Below, one piece after another: positions 25,951 to 33,503 of a stretch of 64,000 bases of DNA; the first letter of the stretch is position 1, and each line of letters starts with the position of its first letter. Below the pieces are notes generated by a model. That model was not told where the DNA came from. It was given only the letters and a program-made list of their open reading frames with translations, and made no database searches. The stretch comes from Clostridiales bacterium UBA6114 (GTDB lineage Bacteria; Bacillota; Clostridia; Oscillospirales; Butyricicoccaceae). The position numbers were made by a program, and so were the translations under genes. Where the stretch lies: positions 124,001 to 188,000 of the forward strand of contig DIWE01000023.1 of NCBI GenBank assembly GCA_002423435.1, read 5' to 3'.

Positions 25951-26432
25951 TCGAGCTCCTCCCCTTCCCGCTCCTCGTCGCCGTAATCGGGGCATTCCCC
26001 GGAAATGCCGGAGCGAAACTCCCGCGCAAGGTCCTCGAGCTCCCTGCCCCGGAGCAGCTCGACCGACCCGCCGCAGCTTTCATCGAAGCTCTTCTTCATA
26101 AATGAAATCAGCTCGTCGTCGGACAATCGATCCGAAGACTCGTTTTTATAGTAATAAAAAATATCGATCAGCTCCCCGAGCACCGCCGCATATTCGCCCT
26201 GCGAAAGAAAAGGCGAATCGCAAAAGGCCAGAATCAGCTTGTTGACGAGCCCTCCCCCGAATTCAATGCGCCCGTTCCCGGCAAGGGCTTCGTTTCGGGT
26301 TTCGAGCAGCGCCACGGCGTCCGGCTGCGACAGGAAAAGGCCGTACCTGCCTGTCTTTTTGTTTAAGGCCACAATTTCAGAGACCGCCTGCATCCTCATA
26401 ACGGGATTCGAAAGCGCAAAATCATTTTCCAT
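25947..26432 (-). CDS. DUF6323-like protein, function unknown
   Basis: 161 residues starting MENDFALSNPVMRMQAV, acidic and helical. The central IDIFYYYKNESSDRLSDDEL followed by FMKKSFDESCGGSVELL recalls the DUF6323 family. AAGGAG is seven bases before the ATG at 26432; another ATG at 26438 is too close to the site. It is the first gene of a two-gene operon and is transcribed from a promoter at 26536-26565. The tail after residue 135 is highly acidic. Confidence 0.75.
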   Translation of the reverse strand: MENDFALSNPVMRMQAVSEIVALNKKTGRYGLFLSQPDAVALLETRNEALAGNGRIEFGGGLVNKLILAFCDSPFLSQGEYAAVLGELIDIFYYYKNESSDRLSDDELISFMKKSFDESCGGSVELLRGRELEDLAREFRSGISGECPDYGDEEREGEELE

Positions 26433-26462
26433 ATCCATGCTCCTTAAATTTATTAAAAACAC

Positions 26463-26491
26463 TTGACAAACCGGGCCATTCGTGCTATGAT
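26463..26491 (+). promoter_or_regulatory. Strong sigma-70 promoter (plus strand)
   Basis: TTGACA (26463-26468) and TATGAT (26486-26491) with a 17-bp spacer. It points away from the DUF6323-like gene and towards a terminator at 26541-26575. Confidence 0.75.
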
Positions 26492-26497
26492 ATATAT

Positions 26498-26575
26498 GTG
26501 AAGATTTAATATTTTTTACATCTGGCATAAACTATATTATACCATTGGCCGCTCGGTTCGGTCAATGGTTTTTTT
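26498..26575 (+). ncRNA. Candidate small RNA, about 78 nt
   Basis: Predicted start is seven bases after the -10 box at 26486. The end is an 11-bp hairpin (26541-26551 with 26559-26569) followed by seven T. No open frame is present. The first part is antisense to the leader of the DUF6323-like gene. Alternatively it is an attenuated leader of the PAS gene at 26672. Confidence 0.45.
26536..26565 (-). promoter_or_regulatory. Promoter of the DUF6323/DUF6179 operon
   Basis: On the minus strand TTGACC (26565-26560) and TATAAT (26541-26536), spacer 18 bp. The whole spacer lies inside the plus-strand terminator hairpin. Confidence 0.6.
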
Positions 26576-26671
26576 GTCGGTTTGTTTTGGCAAATACTAT
26601 TTAAAAATTGTTGTTTTGCGATATAATATCCGTAAAACGGACTTTATTGATATTGAACACGGGGTGAAAAA

Positions 26672-27016
26672 ATGGACCGGGAGAAAATGTATTCATACAT
26701 TCTGGATGCCTTCCCTTATGAAATCGTGTTTGCCGACAAGGACCATATTATCCGTTACATGAACCGCGAGGCCGAGTATCGGTATTACATTGTGCGCGGG
26801 TACAGGGAGCTGATCGGGAGATCGATCCTTGACTGCCATAGCGAAGAAACGGGACAACGGATCGCCGGGGCGGTCGAACGGATGAAAAACCACGGGGATG
26901 AGGAGCTGATCGGATTAAACGAAAATAACGAAAAAACCTATCTGACACCCGTCCGCAATGAGGACGGCGAGCTGATCGGCTACTTTGAGCGTTTTGAAAA
27001 AGACACGCAAAAATAA
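26672..27016 (+). CDS. Stand-alone PAS domain protein
   Basis: 114 residues forming a single PAS fold: FPYEIVFADKDHIIRYMNRE, a helical middle with GYRELIGRSILDCHSEET, and the C-terminal strands NEKTYLTPVRNEDGELIGYF. No output domain is attached, so it may be a cytoplasmic sensor or adaptor for redox, heme or a small molecule. GGGGTGAAA precedes the ATG. A good terminator follows, making it a single-gene unit. The ligand is unknown. Confidence 0.85.
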   Translation: MDREKMYSYILDAFPYEIVFADKDHIIRYMNREAEYRYYIVRGYRELIGRSILDCHSEETGQRIAGAVERMKNHGDEELIGLNENNEKTYLTPVRNEDGELIGYFERFEKDTQK

Positions 27017-27052
27017 AACCCGCCCGGAAATTTATAAAGCTTAAAACGCATT

Positions 27053-27112
27053 AACCCCGGAATTATCGGTGCCTTGCCTGATGTGCAGGGCGCCGATGAT
27101 TCCGGGGTTTTT
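27053..27112 (+). terminator. Terminator after PAS gene
   Basis: AACCCCGGAATTATCGGTGCC pairs with 27089-27108 with small mismatches, then a T-run. It can also serve the convergent LysR gene. Confidence 0.75.
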
Positions 27113-27157
27113 CCATATCCGTTCGGCGTCAGGCCGCGGGACTTTCCGGAGTGCTCC

Positions 27158-28090
27158 TCAGAAAACCTTCTGGGTCAGGGCGATAAAATCCTTGGCGGCG
27201 TTCGAGAGATACCTGTCGCGCATATAACCGACGACAAGCGTGCCGACGGTATCGGGCGAATTCAAGGGAAAAAAATCGACGGGCGAGTCGCTTTCCTGGG
27301 TGAGATGAAGGCTCAGGTTTTTAATAAACATCTCGGGATAGACGGTAATCCCCATCCCTTTCAGGCTAAGCGCGAGAAGGGTTTCAATGTTTTCCGTTTC
27401 CAGAATGATGTTGGGCTTTACATTGCACTCTTTTAAATAGTGGTCAAAGATGGTCCGGGTCCTGTTTCCGGTGGTCATCATCAAAAACGGACTGTCCTGA
27501 AAGGGCGTCACGTCGGCCGCTTCGGTAAATTTGCCGCGCATAAACTCCGTCCTTTCGCCGAAGATAGACTTCATGATTTTTTTGGGGACTACAAGGAAAA
27601 GACGCTCGTGCAGGATCTCCACCGTCTCCACCGCGTCGAGCAGGATGGGCGCGAACCCGATCAGAAGGTCGATGCGCCCGTGAAGCAGCATATCCTCCAG
27701 AGCGACGGAATTTCCTTCCTCAAGCGTGATTTCAATCAGCGGATGCCGTTCTTTAAATTGCGGCAGGATATCGGGCAGAAACGCCCTGCCGCGGGTGTGA
27801 GATACCCCGAGCTGCAGCCTGCCGCGGCGGTGGTGGTTAATGTCGTCGATCTCGCTTTGGATCTGCCGGTGCAGGTCCAGTATGCCGGTCGCTGCCTTGA
27901 CCAGCCGGGTGCCCGCGTAAGTAAGCGTCAAGGTCGGGGTGCGGCTGAAAAGCTGCGTCTCGTAATATTTTTCAAGCTTGCTGATATGGTTGCTCAGCGC
28001 CTGCTGGGAAATAAAAAGCCGCTCGGCGGCGCGGGTGATGTTAAGCTCCTCCGCCGCAACAAGAAAATAGTACAAATTGACCAGATTCAT
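27158..28090 (-). CDS. LysR family transcriptional regulator
   Basis: 310 residues; the N-terminal winged helix MNLVNLYYFLVAAEELNITR with RLFISQQALSNHISKLEKYY is typical. The effector domain covers about 90-295. The ATG at 28090 is nine bases after GGAGG; 36 further upstream bases are open but less likely. It diverges from the kor operon across 380 bp, the classic LysR layout, so it probably controls kor-suc in response to a dicarboxylate or 2-oxoacid (inference). Confidence 0.9.
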   Translation of the reverse strand: MNLVNLYYFLVAAEELNITRAAERLFISQQALSNHISKLEKYYETQLFSRTPTLTLTYAGTRLVKAATGILDLHRQIQSEIDDINHHRRGRLQLGVSHTRGRAFLPDILPQFKERHPLIEITLEEGNSVALEDMLLHGRIDLLIGFAPILLDAVETVEILHERLFLVVPKKIMKSIFGERTEFMRGKFTEAADVTPFQDSPFLMMTTGNRTRTIFDHYLKECNVKPNIILETENIETLLALSLKGMGITVYPEMFIKNLSLHLTQESDSPVDFFPLNSPDTVGTLVVGYMRDRYLSNAAKDFIALTQKVF

Positions 28091-28364
28091 CGCATTTTTC
28101 CTCCCAGAATCAATTCCTGCCCCCACAATGTTTTAGTTGTGAGCTTCACATCTATATAGATGAATGCATTGTACTACCATTACAGTATAACAAAGCATGG
28201 AAAAAAACAATATTTCTTTAAAAAATAATGGATAATCCCATCCGGGTGCCTTGTCGATCAAACGCGGGGGCCACGGACGAGCGGGTCAGTCGGTTTTTTT
28301 GAGGGGGTGCAGCATCTTTTGGCAGTTTTTTTCAAAACTCCCAGAATTTTCACAACCAAAAGGA

Positions 28365-28380
28365 TGTGACATGCATCACG
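28365..28380. promoter_or_regulatory. Crp/Fnr-type binding site candidate
   Basis: TGTGA-N6-TCACG matches the Crp/Fnr superfamily consensus TGTGA-N6-TCACA except at the last base. It is centred about 18 bp upstream of the kor -35 box. Confidence 0.45.
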
Positions 28381-28390
28381 CAATATCTGT

Positions 28391-28419
28391 TTTACCTTGT
28401 GACGGAGCAATGTTAAAAT
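28391..28419 (+). promoter_or_regulatory. kor operon promoter
   Basis: TTTACC (28391-28396) and TAAAAT (28414-28419) with a 17-bp spacer, about 50 bp before the korD start. Confidence 0.6.
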
Positions 28420-28470
28420 GAAATCGGAAAGAAAATTTGAGCATCATTTCCACAAATTGGAGGAGTACGG

Positions 28471-28689
28471 ATGTCCGTTTCCACTCAAAAAAAGCAACTG
28501 ATACTGAAGACCGAATGGTGCAAAGGCTGCGGTATTTGCGTGGCTTTTTGCCCGCAGTCGGTTTTAAGGCTTGAAAACGGCAAGGTTATCCTCGCAAACG
28601 CACAAAAATGCATCGCCTGCGGCATGTGTGAAATGCGCTGTCCGGACTATGCGATCTATTTGCGGGAGGGGGCGGCCGCTCTTGAGTAA
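28471..28689 (+). CDS. korD: 2-oxoglutarate:ferredoxin oxidoreductase delta subunit
   Basis: 72-residue ferredoxin-like subunit with two [4Fe-4S] motifs: C17-C20-C23-C27 and C47-C50-C53-C57. It passes electrons from the TPP subunit to ferredoxin. First gene of a tightly packed korDABC operon; GGAGGAG precedes the start and its end overlaps the korA start. The four-subunit layout is that of KOR/VOR-type 2-oxoacid oxidoreductases. Confidence 0.92.
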   Translation: MSVSTQKKQLILKTEWCKGCGICVAFCPQSVLRLENGKVILANAQKCIACGMCEMRCPDYAIYLREGAAALE

Positions 28690-29836
28690 TCCGGTATTGA
28701 TGCAGGGGAACGAAGCTTGTATAGAAGGGGCAATTGCCGCCGGGATGCGGTTTTTCGCGGGCTATCCCATCACGCCGTCGACGGAAATCGCGGAAAGCGC
28801 CGCGCGCAGACTGCCCGAGGTCTCCGGAAAATTTATTCAGATGGAGGATGAGATCTCCAGCATGGCGGCCGTGATCGGCGCGTCGGCCGCGGGGCTTAAG
28901 GCCATGACCGCGACAAGCGGGCCGGGCTTTTCCTTAAAGCAGGAAAATATCGGTTACGCCGCGATGGCTGAAATCCCCTGCGTAATCGTCGACGTGCAGC
29001 GTTCGGGGCCTTCGACGGGACTGCCGACGTCGCCTTCGCAGGCGGATTTGATGCAGGCCCGCTGGGGAACCCACGGCGACCACCCCGTGATCGCGCTCTC
29101 GCCCTCCTCCGTCGAGGAAACTTATCGGCTGACCGTCCGCGCTTTTAACCTCGCCGAGGAATACCGCACGCCGGTGATCCTTCTGATGGACGAGATCATC
29201 GGGCATATGAGGGAAGGCGTCGCGCTCCCCGCACCGGGCGAGCTTGCCGTCACAGACCGCAAAAAGCCCTCGCGGCAGGAATTGGACCGGCCGGCGTACT
29301 TTGTGGCGGAGGGGTCCTATGTTCCCGAAATGTGCGCGTTCGGCGAGGGGCAGCGGTACAATATTACCGGTCTTGTCCACGACGAGTGGGGTCTGCCGAC
29401 ATCTTCGGCAGATAAGGCAAATAAGCTTTGCACGAGGCTGATGAAAAAAATCGAATGCAATTTGGATCATATCGTAACCTGCGAGGAGCGGTGGCTTGAG
29501 GACGCCGACGTCGCGGTGGTATGCTTCGGCGGCACGGCGCGCAGCGCCGCGGCGGCTGTAAAAAAAGCAAGGCAGCACGGCATCCGCGCGGGCCTTTTCC
29601 GTCCGGTCACCGTCTGGCCTTTCCCCGCCGAGCAGCTTAAAAAGCTCTGCGGCCGGGTCCGGCGTATCGTCGTTGTGGAACACAATTACGGGCAGATGGT
29701 CCTCGAGGTCGAGCGAATCGTCAAAAACAGCTGCAGCCTCTCCTTTATCGGCAGGGTTGACGGAACGGTCATCGCGCCGGACGAGATATTTGCGGCGATC
29801 AAGGAGGAAAAAACCAATGGCGAGCGCGTTGGTTGA
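28682..29836 (+). CDS. korA: 2-oxoacid:ferredoxin oxidoreductase alpha subunit
   Basis: 384 residues from a TTG start (28682) nine bases after GGGAGGGGG, overlapping korD by eight bases. It opens LSNPVLMQGNEACIEGAIAA, a typical KorA N-terminus, with FFAGYPITPSTEIAE just after. Together with KorB it oxidatively decarboxylates a 2-oxoacid to the acyl-CoA. The succinyl-CoA synthetase genes downstream favour 2-oxoglutarate as substrate (inference). The next possible start, the ATG at 28700, would remove the conserved first residues. Confidence 0.92.
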   Translation: MSNPVLMQGNEACIEGAIAAGMRFFAGYPITPSTEIAESAARRLPEVSGKFIQMEDEISSMAAVIGASAAGLKAMTATSGPGFSLKQENIGYAAMAEIPCVIVDVQRSGPSTGLPTSPSQADLMQARWGTHGDHPVIALSPSSVEETYRLTVRAFNLAEEYRTPVILLMDEIIGHMREGVALPAPGELAVTDRKKPSRQELDRPAYFVAEGSYVPEMCAFGEGQRYNITGLVHDEWGLPTSSADKANKLCTRLMKKIECNLDHIVTCEERWLEDADVAVVCFGGTARSAAAAVKKARQHGIRAGLFRPVTVWPFPAEQLKKLCGRVRRIVVVEHNYGQMVLEVERIVKNSCSLSFIGRVDGTVIAPDEIFAAIKEEKTNGERVG

Positions 29837-30647
29837 TCAATATTTTCGGCAGCGGGCACTTCCGCATATCTGGTGTCCCGGATGCGGCAACGGAATCCTG
29901 ATGCGCGACGTGGCCCAGGCCATCGACAATCTAAAGCTTCAAAAAGACAAGGTCTGCATCGTCTCGGGCATCGGCTGCTCGGCGAGGGCGGCCGGCTATA
30001 TGGACTTTAACACGATCCACACGACCCACGGCCGCGCGATCGCGTTTGCAACCGGTATCAAGCTTGCAAAGCCCGAGCTCACGGTGATCGTGCTGACGGG
30101 CGACGGCGACGCCAGCGCCATCGGCGGAAACCATCTGATCCATGCCGCGCGCCGGAATATCGATCTCACCGTGGTCGTGTTCAACAACAGCATCTACGGA
30201 ATGACGGGCGGCCAGTATTCGCCGACCACGCCCCACGGGGAGTTTGGAATGACGGCACCTTACGGGAACATCGACCGGGTTTTCGACATCCCGGCCCTTG
30301 CCCAGGCCGCGGGGGCGACTTACACCGCGCGCGGGACCGTCTACCACGTGCCTCTCACCATCAAACTGATCGAGGATGGGATCAAAAACAAAGGATTTTC
30401 CCTTGTGGAATGCGTGACCGACTGCCCCACCTACTACGGCAGAAAAAATAAAAAGGGCGGGGCGGTGGAAATGCTCCGATGGCAGAAGGAATGCGCGGTC
30501 AATGTGAAGGCGGCGGCCGCGATGAGCAAGGAACAGTTGCAGGGCAAGCTGATTATCGGCGAGCTTTACCGCGATACACAGCCTGAATTCACGGAACAAT
30601 ATCAAAATTTAATCAACAGATTGGCGGGGAATGGCTATGAAGGATAA
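29817..30647 (+). CDS. korB: 2-oxoacid:ferredoxin oxidoreductase beta (TPP) subunit
   Basis: 276 residues with WCPGCGNGILMRD at 18-30 and the TPP-binding GDGDASAIGGNHLIHAARRN near 94-113, followed by NNSIYGMTGGQYSPTT. It carries the thiamine diphosphate active site and, through its cysteines, part of the iron-sulfur chain. Its ATG overlaps the end of korA, and korC overlaps its own end, so the set is translationally coupled. Confidence 0.94.
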   Translation: MASALVDQYFRQRALPHIWCPGCGNGILMRDVAQAIDNLKLQKDKVCIVSGIGCSARAAGYMDFNTIHTTHGRAIAFATGIKLAKPELTVIVLTGDGDASAIGGNHLIHAARRNIDLTVVVFNNSIYGMTGGQYSPTTPHGEFGMTAPYGNIDRVFDIPALAQAAGATYTARGTVYHVPLTIKLIEDGIKNKGFSLVECVTDCPTYYGRKNKKGGAVEMLRWQKECAVNVKAAAAMSKEQLQGKLIIGELYRDTQPEFTEQYQNLINRLAGNGYEG

Positions 30648-31209
30648 AATGCAGCTGAGACTGGCGGGCTCCGGAGGGCAGGGAGTGATTTTAGGCTCCA
30701 TTATCCTGGCGGAAGCGACTCTGATGGAAGGCAGGAAGGTGGTGCAGTCGCAGTCCTACGGGCCGGAGGCGAGAGGCGGCATGTGCAAGGCGGAGGTCAT
30801 TGTCGACAGCGAGCAGATCGATTATTCAAAGGTGGAAAAGCCGGATTTTCTGCTGGCGCTTACGCAGGAGTCGCTGAACAAATACGCGCCCGAGGTTTCG
30901 GAACAGGGGATCATTATGGCCGACGAAAGCCTGAACATCCCCGGTTCGGTCCGGGCGGACAACGTGGTGCGCGTACCGATATTAAAAACGGCCAGGGATG
31001 TTGTCGGCAAAGAGGTTACGTCCAATATCGTGGCTCTTGGAGCGATCAACGCGGTACTCGGCCTCGCGTCCGAATCGGTTCTTGAAAAGGCGGTTATGCT
31101 CCATGTCCCCGGACATACCGCGCAGCTGAACACGAGGGCCCTTAAGGAGGGTGTAAAGCTGATTAAAAACAGCGGCAAAAAGGCGCAGGGCCGCAGAATA
31201 TCTGCGTAA
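30637..31209 (+). CDS. korC: 2-oxoacid:ferredoxin oxidoreductase gamma subunit
   Basis: 190 residues starting MKDKMQLRLAGSGGQGVILG, the usual gamma-subunit N-terminus with its Gly-rich loop. QSQSYGPEARGGMCKAEVIV is also conserved. It helps form the CoA site and holds the complex together. The ATG at 30637 is seven bases after GGGGA; the ATG at 30631 is too close. A hairpin at 31272-31301 separates it from sucC. Confidence 0.93.
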   Translation: MKDKMQLRLAGSGGQGVILGSIILAEATLMEGRKVVQSQSYGPEARGGMCKAEVIVDSEQIDYSKVEKPDFLLALTQESLNKYAPEVSEQGIIMADESLNIPGSVRADNVVRVPILKTARDVVGKEVTSNIVALGAINAVLGLASESVLEKAVMLHVPGHTAQLNTRALKEGVKLIKNSGKKAQGRRISA

Positions 31210-31271
31210 ACAATTCAATTTTCAAAATCCCATTGTGTAGCTTCCGCTTAAATAACCATAGCATATGTACA

Positions 31272-31301
31272 AAAACGACCATTCTTTTTCATGGTCGTTT
31301 T
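31272..31301 (+). terminator. Hairpin between korC and sucC
   Basis: AAAACGACCAT and ATGGTCGTTTT flank an 8-base loop. The U-run is short, so partial read-through into sucCD is likely. Confidence 0.55.
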
Positions 31302-31337
31302 GTGTCTTAACGCGCAACGGAAAGGAATGGCATACCC

Positions 31338-32516
31338 ATGAAAATACACGAATACCAGGCCCACGGCCTTTTAAGGCAATACGGCGTGAGGGTGCCCGAG
31401 GGGCGGGTCGCCTTCGACTCAGACGGAGTGTATAAAGCCTCATGCGCGCTCGGCGACGGCCCTTTCATCTTAAAAGCCCAGGTCCACACCGGCGGCAGGG
31501 GCAAGGCGGGCGGCATCAAACGGGCAGACAACCCGGAGGAGGCCGCATCTCTCGCGCGCGGGATGTTCAACCATCGGCTCGTAACCAAGCAGACGGGGCC
31601 GGAGGGGAAGCTGATCACCCGGGTGCTTGTCACGCGCAGCGTGGCGATCAAGAAGGAATACTATCTGAGCTTTACGGTCGACGGGGCGTCGGCCGGAGTT
31701 GTGATGCTCGCGTCGTCCGAGGGCGGAATGGAAATCGAGGAAACGGCTGCAAAATCCCCTGAAAAGATAATCAGGGAATCGATTGACATCACCGTCGGGC
31801 TGCGCGAATACCAGCTACGGCGCGTGGCGGCGCGCATCGGCATTCAGCCGGAGCTTTTCAAGGGCTTTGCAGCCATGGCGTCGGGGATCTACCGGCTGTT
31901 TATCGAAAAGGACTGCTCGCTCGTCGAAATAAACCCGATGGTGGAAACGGACGAAGGCTGCCTTCTGGCCCTTGACGCCAAGATCACCTTCGATGAAAAC
32001 GCGCTTTTCAGGCATGAGGATATTTTAAGCCTGCGCGACTTAAGCGAGGAGGACCCAAAGGAAGCGGAGGCCGCGAAATACAACCTAAACTATATCTCCT
32101 TGGACGGCGAGATTGGCTGTATGGTCAACGGAGCCGGGCTTGCGATGGCGACGATGGACATCATCCGGCATTTCGGCGGAAGGCCGGCCAATTTTCTGGA
32201 TGTCGGGGGAAGCGCGACCGCCGAGAGGGTGGCGGGCGCTTTTGGCATCCTGCTGTCTGACGGCCATGTCAAAAGCGTACTCATCAATATATTCGGCGGA
32301 ATCATGAAATGCGACATTATCGCGAAGGGGATCGTTGCCGCCGCGGAACAAATCGGAGTCGGCATCCCGATCGTCGTCCGGCTGGAAGGGACCAATGCCG
32401 AGCAGGGTCGGGAAATCCTCTTAAAATCGGGCCTTTCGATCATTTCCGCCGATACGCTCAGGCAGGCCGCCCAAAAGGCTGTGGAAATTTCACGGGCACG
32501 GGAGGTATCCGCATGA
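31338..32516 (+). CDS. sucC: Succinyl-CoA synthetase beta subunit (ADP-forming type)
   Basis: 392 residues, ATP-grasp fold. It starts MKIHEYQAHGLLRQYGVRVP; KAQVHTGGRGKAGGI at 48-62 is the nucleotide loop, and DVGGSATAERVAGAFGILL and NIFGGIMKCDIIAKGI are C-terminal CoA-ligase signatures. With SucD it makes ATP from succinyl-CoA. Placed after korDABC it would harvest the thioester made from 2-oxoglutarate. Confidence 0.95.
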   Translation: MKIHEYQAHGLLRQYGVRVPEGRVAFDSDGVYKASCALGDGPFILKAQVHTGGRGKAGGIKRADNPEEAASLARGMFNHRLVTKQTGPEGKLITRVLVTRSVAIKKEYYLSFTVDGASAGVVMLASSEGGMEIEETAAKSPEKIIRESIDITVGLREYQLRRVAARIGIQPELFKGFAAMASGIYRLFIEKDCSLVEINPMVETDEGCLLALDAKITFDENALFRHEDILSLRDLSEEDPKEAEAAKYNLNYISLDGEIGCMVNGAGLAMATMDIIRHFGGRPANFLDVGGSATAERVAGAFGILLSDGHVKSVLINIFGGIMKCDIIAKGIVAAAEQIGVGIPIVVRLEGTNAEQGREILLKSGLSIISADTLRQAAQKAVEISRAREVSA

Positions 32517-33412
32517 GCATCCTGATAAACAAGGACACAAGAGTGATCGTCCAGGGGATCACCGGCTCCCAGGGGCGTTTCCATACCGAGCAGATGCTCG
32601 CCTACGGCACGCGCGTCGTCGCGGGCGTGACGCCGGGAAAGGGCAATACGAAGGTTTTGGAAGTTCCGGTGTTCGACACGGTGGAACAGGCCGCGCTTAA
32701 GACGGGCGCGAATGCCTCCGTTATTTTTGTACCGCCGGCCTATGCCGCCGATTCGATTCTGGAAGCCTCCGAGGCTGGGCTTGACCTGTTGGTCTGCATC
32801 ACCGAGGGAATCCCGATTCTGGATATGGCGCGGGTCAAAAAATACCTGCAGGGCAAAAAGACAAGGCTGATCGGCCCCAACTGCCCGGGCGTCATCACGC
32901 CCGGGGAATGCAAGATCGGCATATTGCCCGGAGCCATTCATAAAAAAGGCGCAGTGGGCGTCGTTTCGCGCTCCGGGACGCTGACATATGAGGCGGTGGG
33001 CCAGCTGACCCGCGAGGGCATCGGCCAGTCGACGGCCGTCGGCATCGGCGGCGACCCGATAAAAGGCACGGGGTTCATCGATATCCTAAAGCTGTTCAAC
33101 GAAGACCCGGACACGTTCTCGGTTGTGATGATCGGCGAGATCGGCGGAACGGACGAGCAGCAGGCGTCCGAGTGGATCAGGCAAAACATGTCGAAGCCGG
33201 TCGTCGCGTTTGTCGCGGGGCAGACGGCGCCTCCGGGACGACGGATGGGACACGCGGGCGCGATCATTTCCGGAGGGAACGGAAGTGCTGCCGAAAAAAT
33301 GGAGGCGCTGCGCAAAAACGGCATCGTGGTCGCCGAGACGCCCGACACCATCGGCGAAAAAATGGTCTGCGCGCTGAAGGATGCCGGCATTTATGAGAAG
33401 TGCTTGTTATAA
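32513..33412 (+). CDS. sucD: Succinyl-CoA synthetase alpha subunit
   Basis: 299 residues. CoA-binding Rossmann part: VIVQGITGSQGRFHTEQML. The phosphorylated active-site histidine is H247 in RRMGHAGAIISGG. The ATG overlaps the sucC stop (ATGA). The start MSILINKDTRVIVQG matches the family, so open frame further upstream is ignored. Catalysis: succinyl-CoA + ADP + Pi to succinate + ATP + CoA. Confidence 0.95.
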   Translation: MSILINKDTRVIVQGITGSQGRFHTEQMLAYGTRVVAGVTPGKGNTKVLEVPVFDTVEQAALKTGANASVIFVPPAYAADSILEASEAGLDLLVCITEGIPILDMARVKKYLQGKKTRLIGPNCPGVITPGECKIGILPGAIHKKGAVGVVSRSGTLTYEAVGQLTREGIGQSTAVGIGGDPIKGTGFIDILKLFNEDPDTFSVVMIGEIGGTDEQQASEWIRQNMSKPVVAFVAGQTAPPGRRMGHAGAIISGGNGSAAEKMEALRKNGIVVAETPDTIGEKMVCALKDAGIYEKCLL

Positions 33413-33503
33413 CGGCGGGAAATAACCCAAGTACTTATCTATCCGCCGGACCCGGCGGATATTTCATGCCCGGCTTATAACAGGAGCGACAAGGAGAAAC
33501 TGT

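Larger units (their letters stand above)
28091..28470. other. Divergent LysR/kor control region
   Basis: 380 bp holding a Crp/Fnr-like site (28365-28380) and the kor promoter (28391-28419). A second small palindrome, TGTGAGCTTCACA, lies near the LysR gene (about 28139-28151). Nothing further was recognised in 28160-28360. Confidence 0.55.

Noticed and set aside
32090..32941. Long minus-strand frame opposite sucC/sucD
   Set aside because: It lies entirely antisense to well-supported succinyl-CoA synthetase genes and has no ribosome site or family resemblance.
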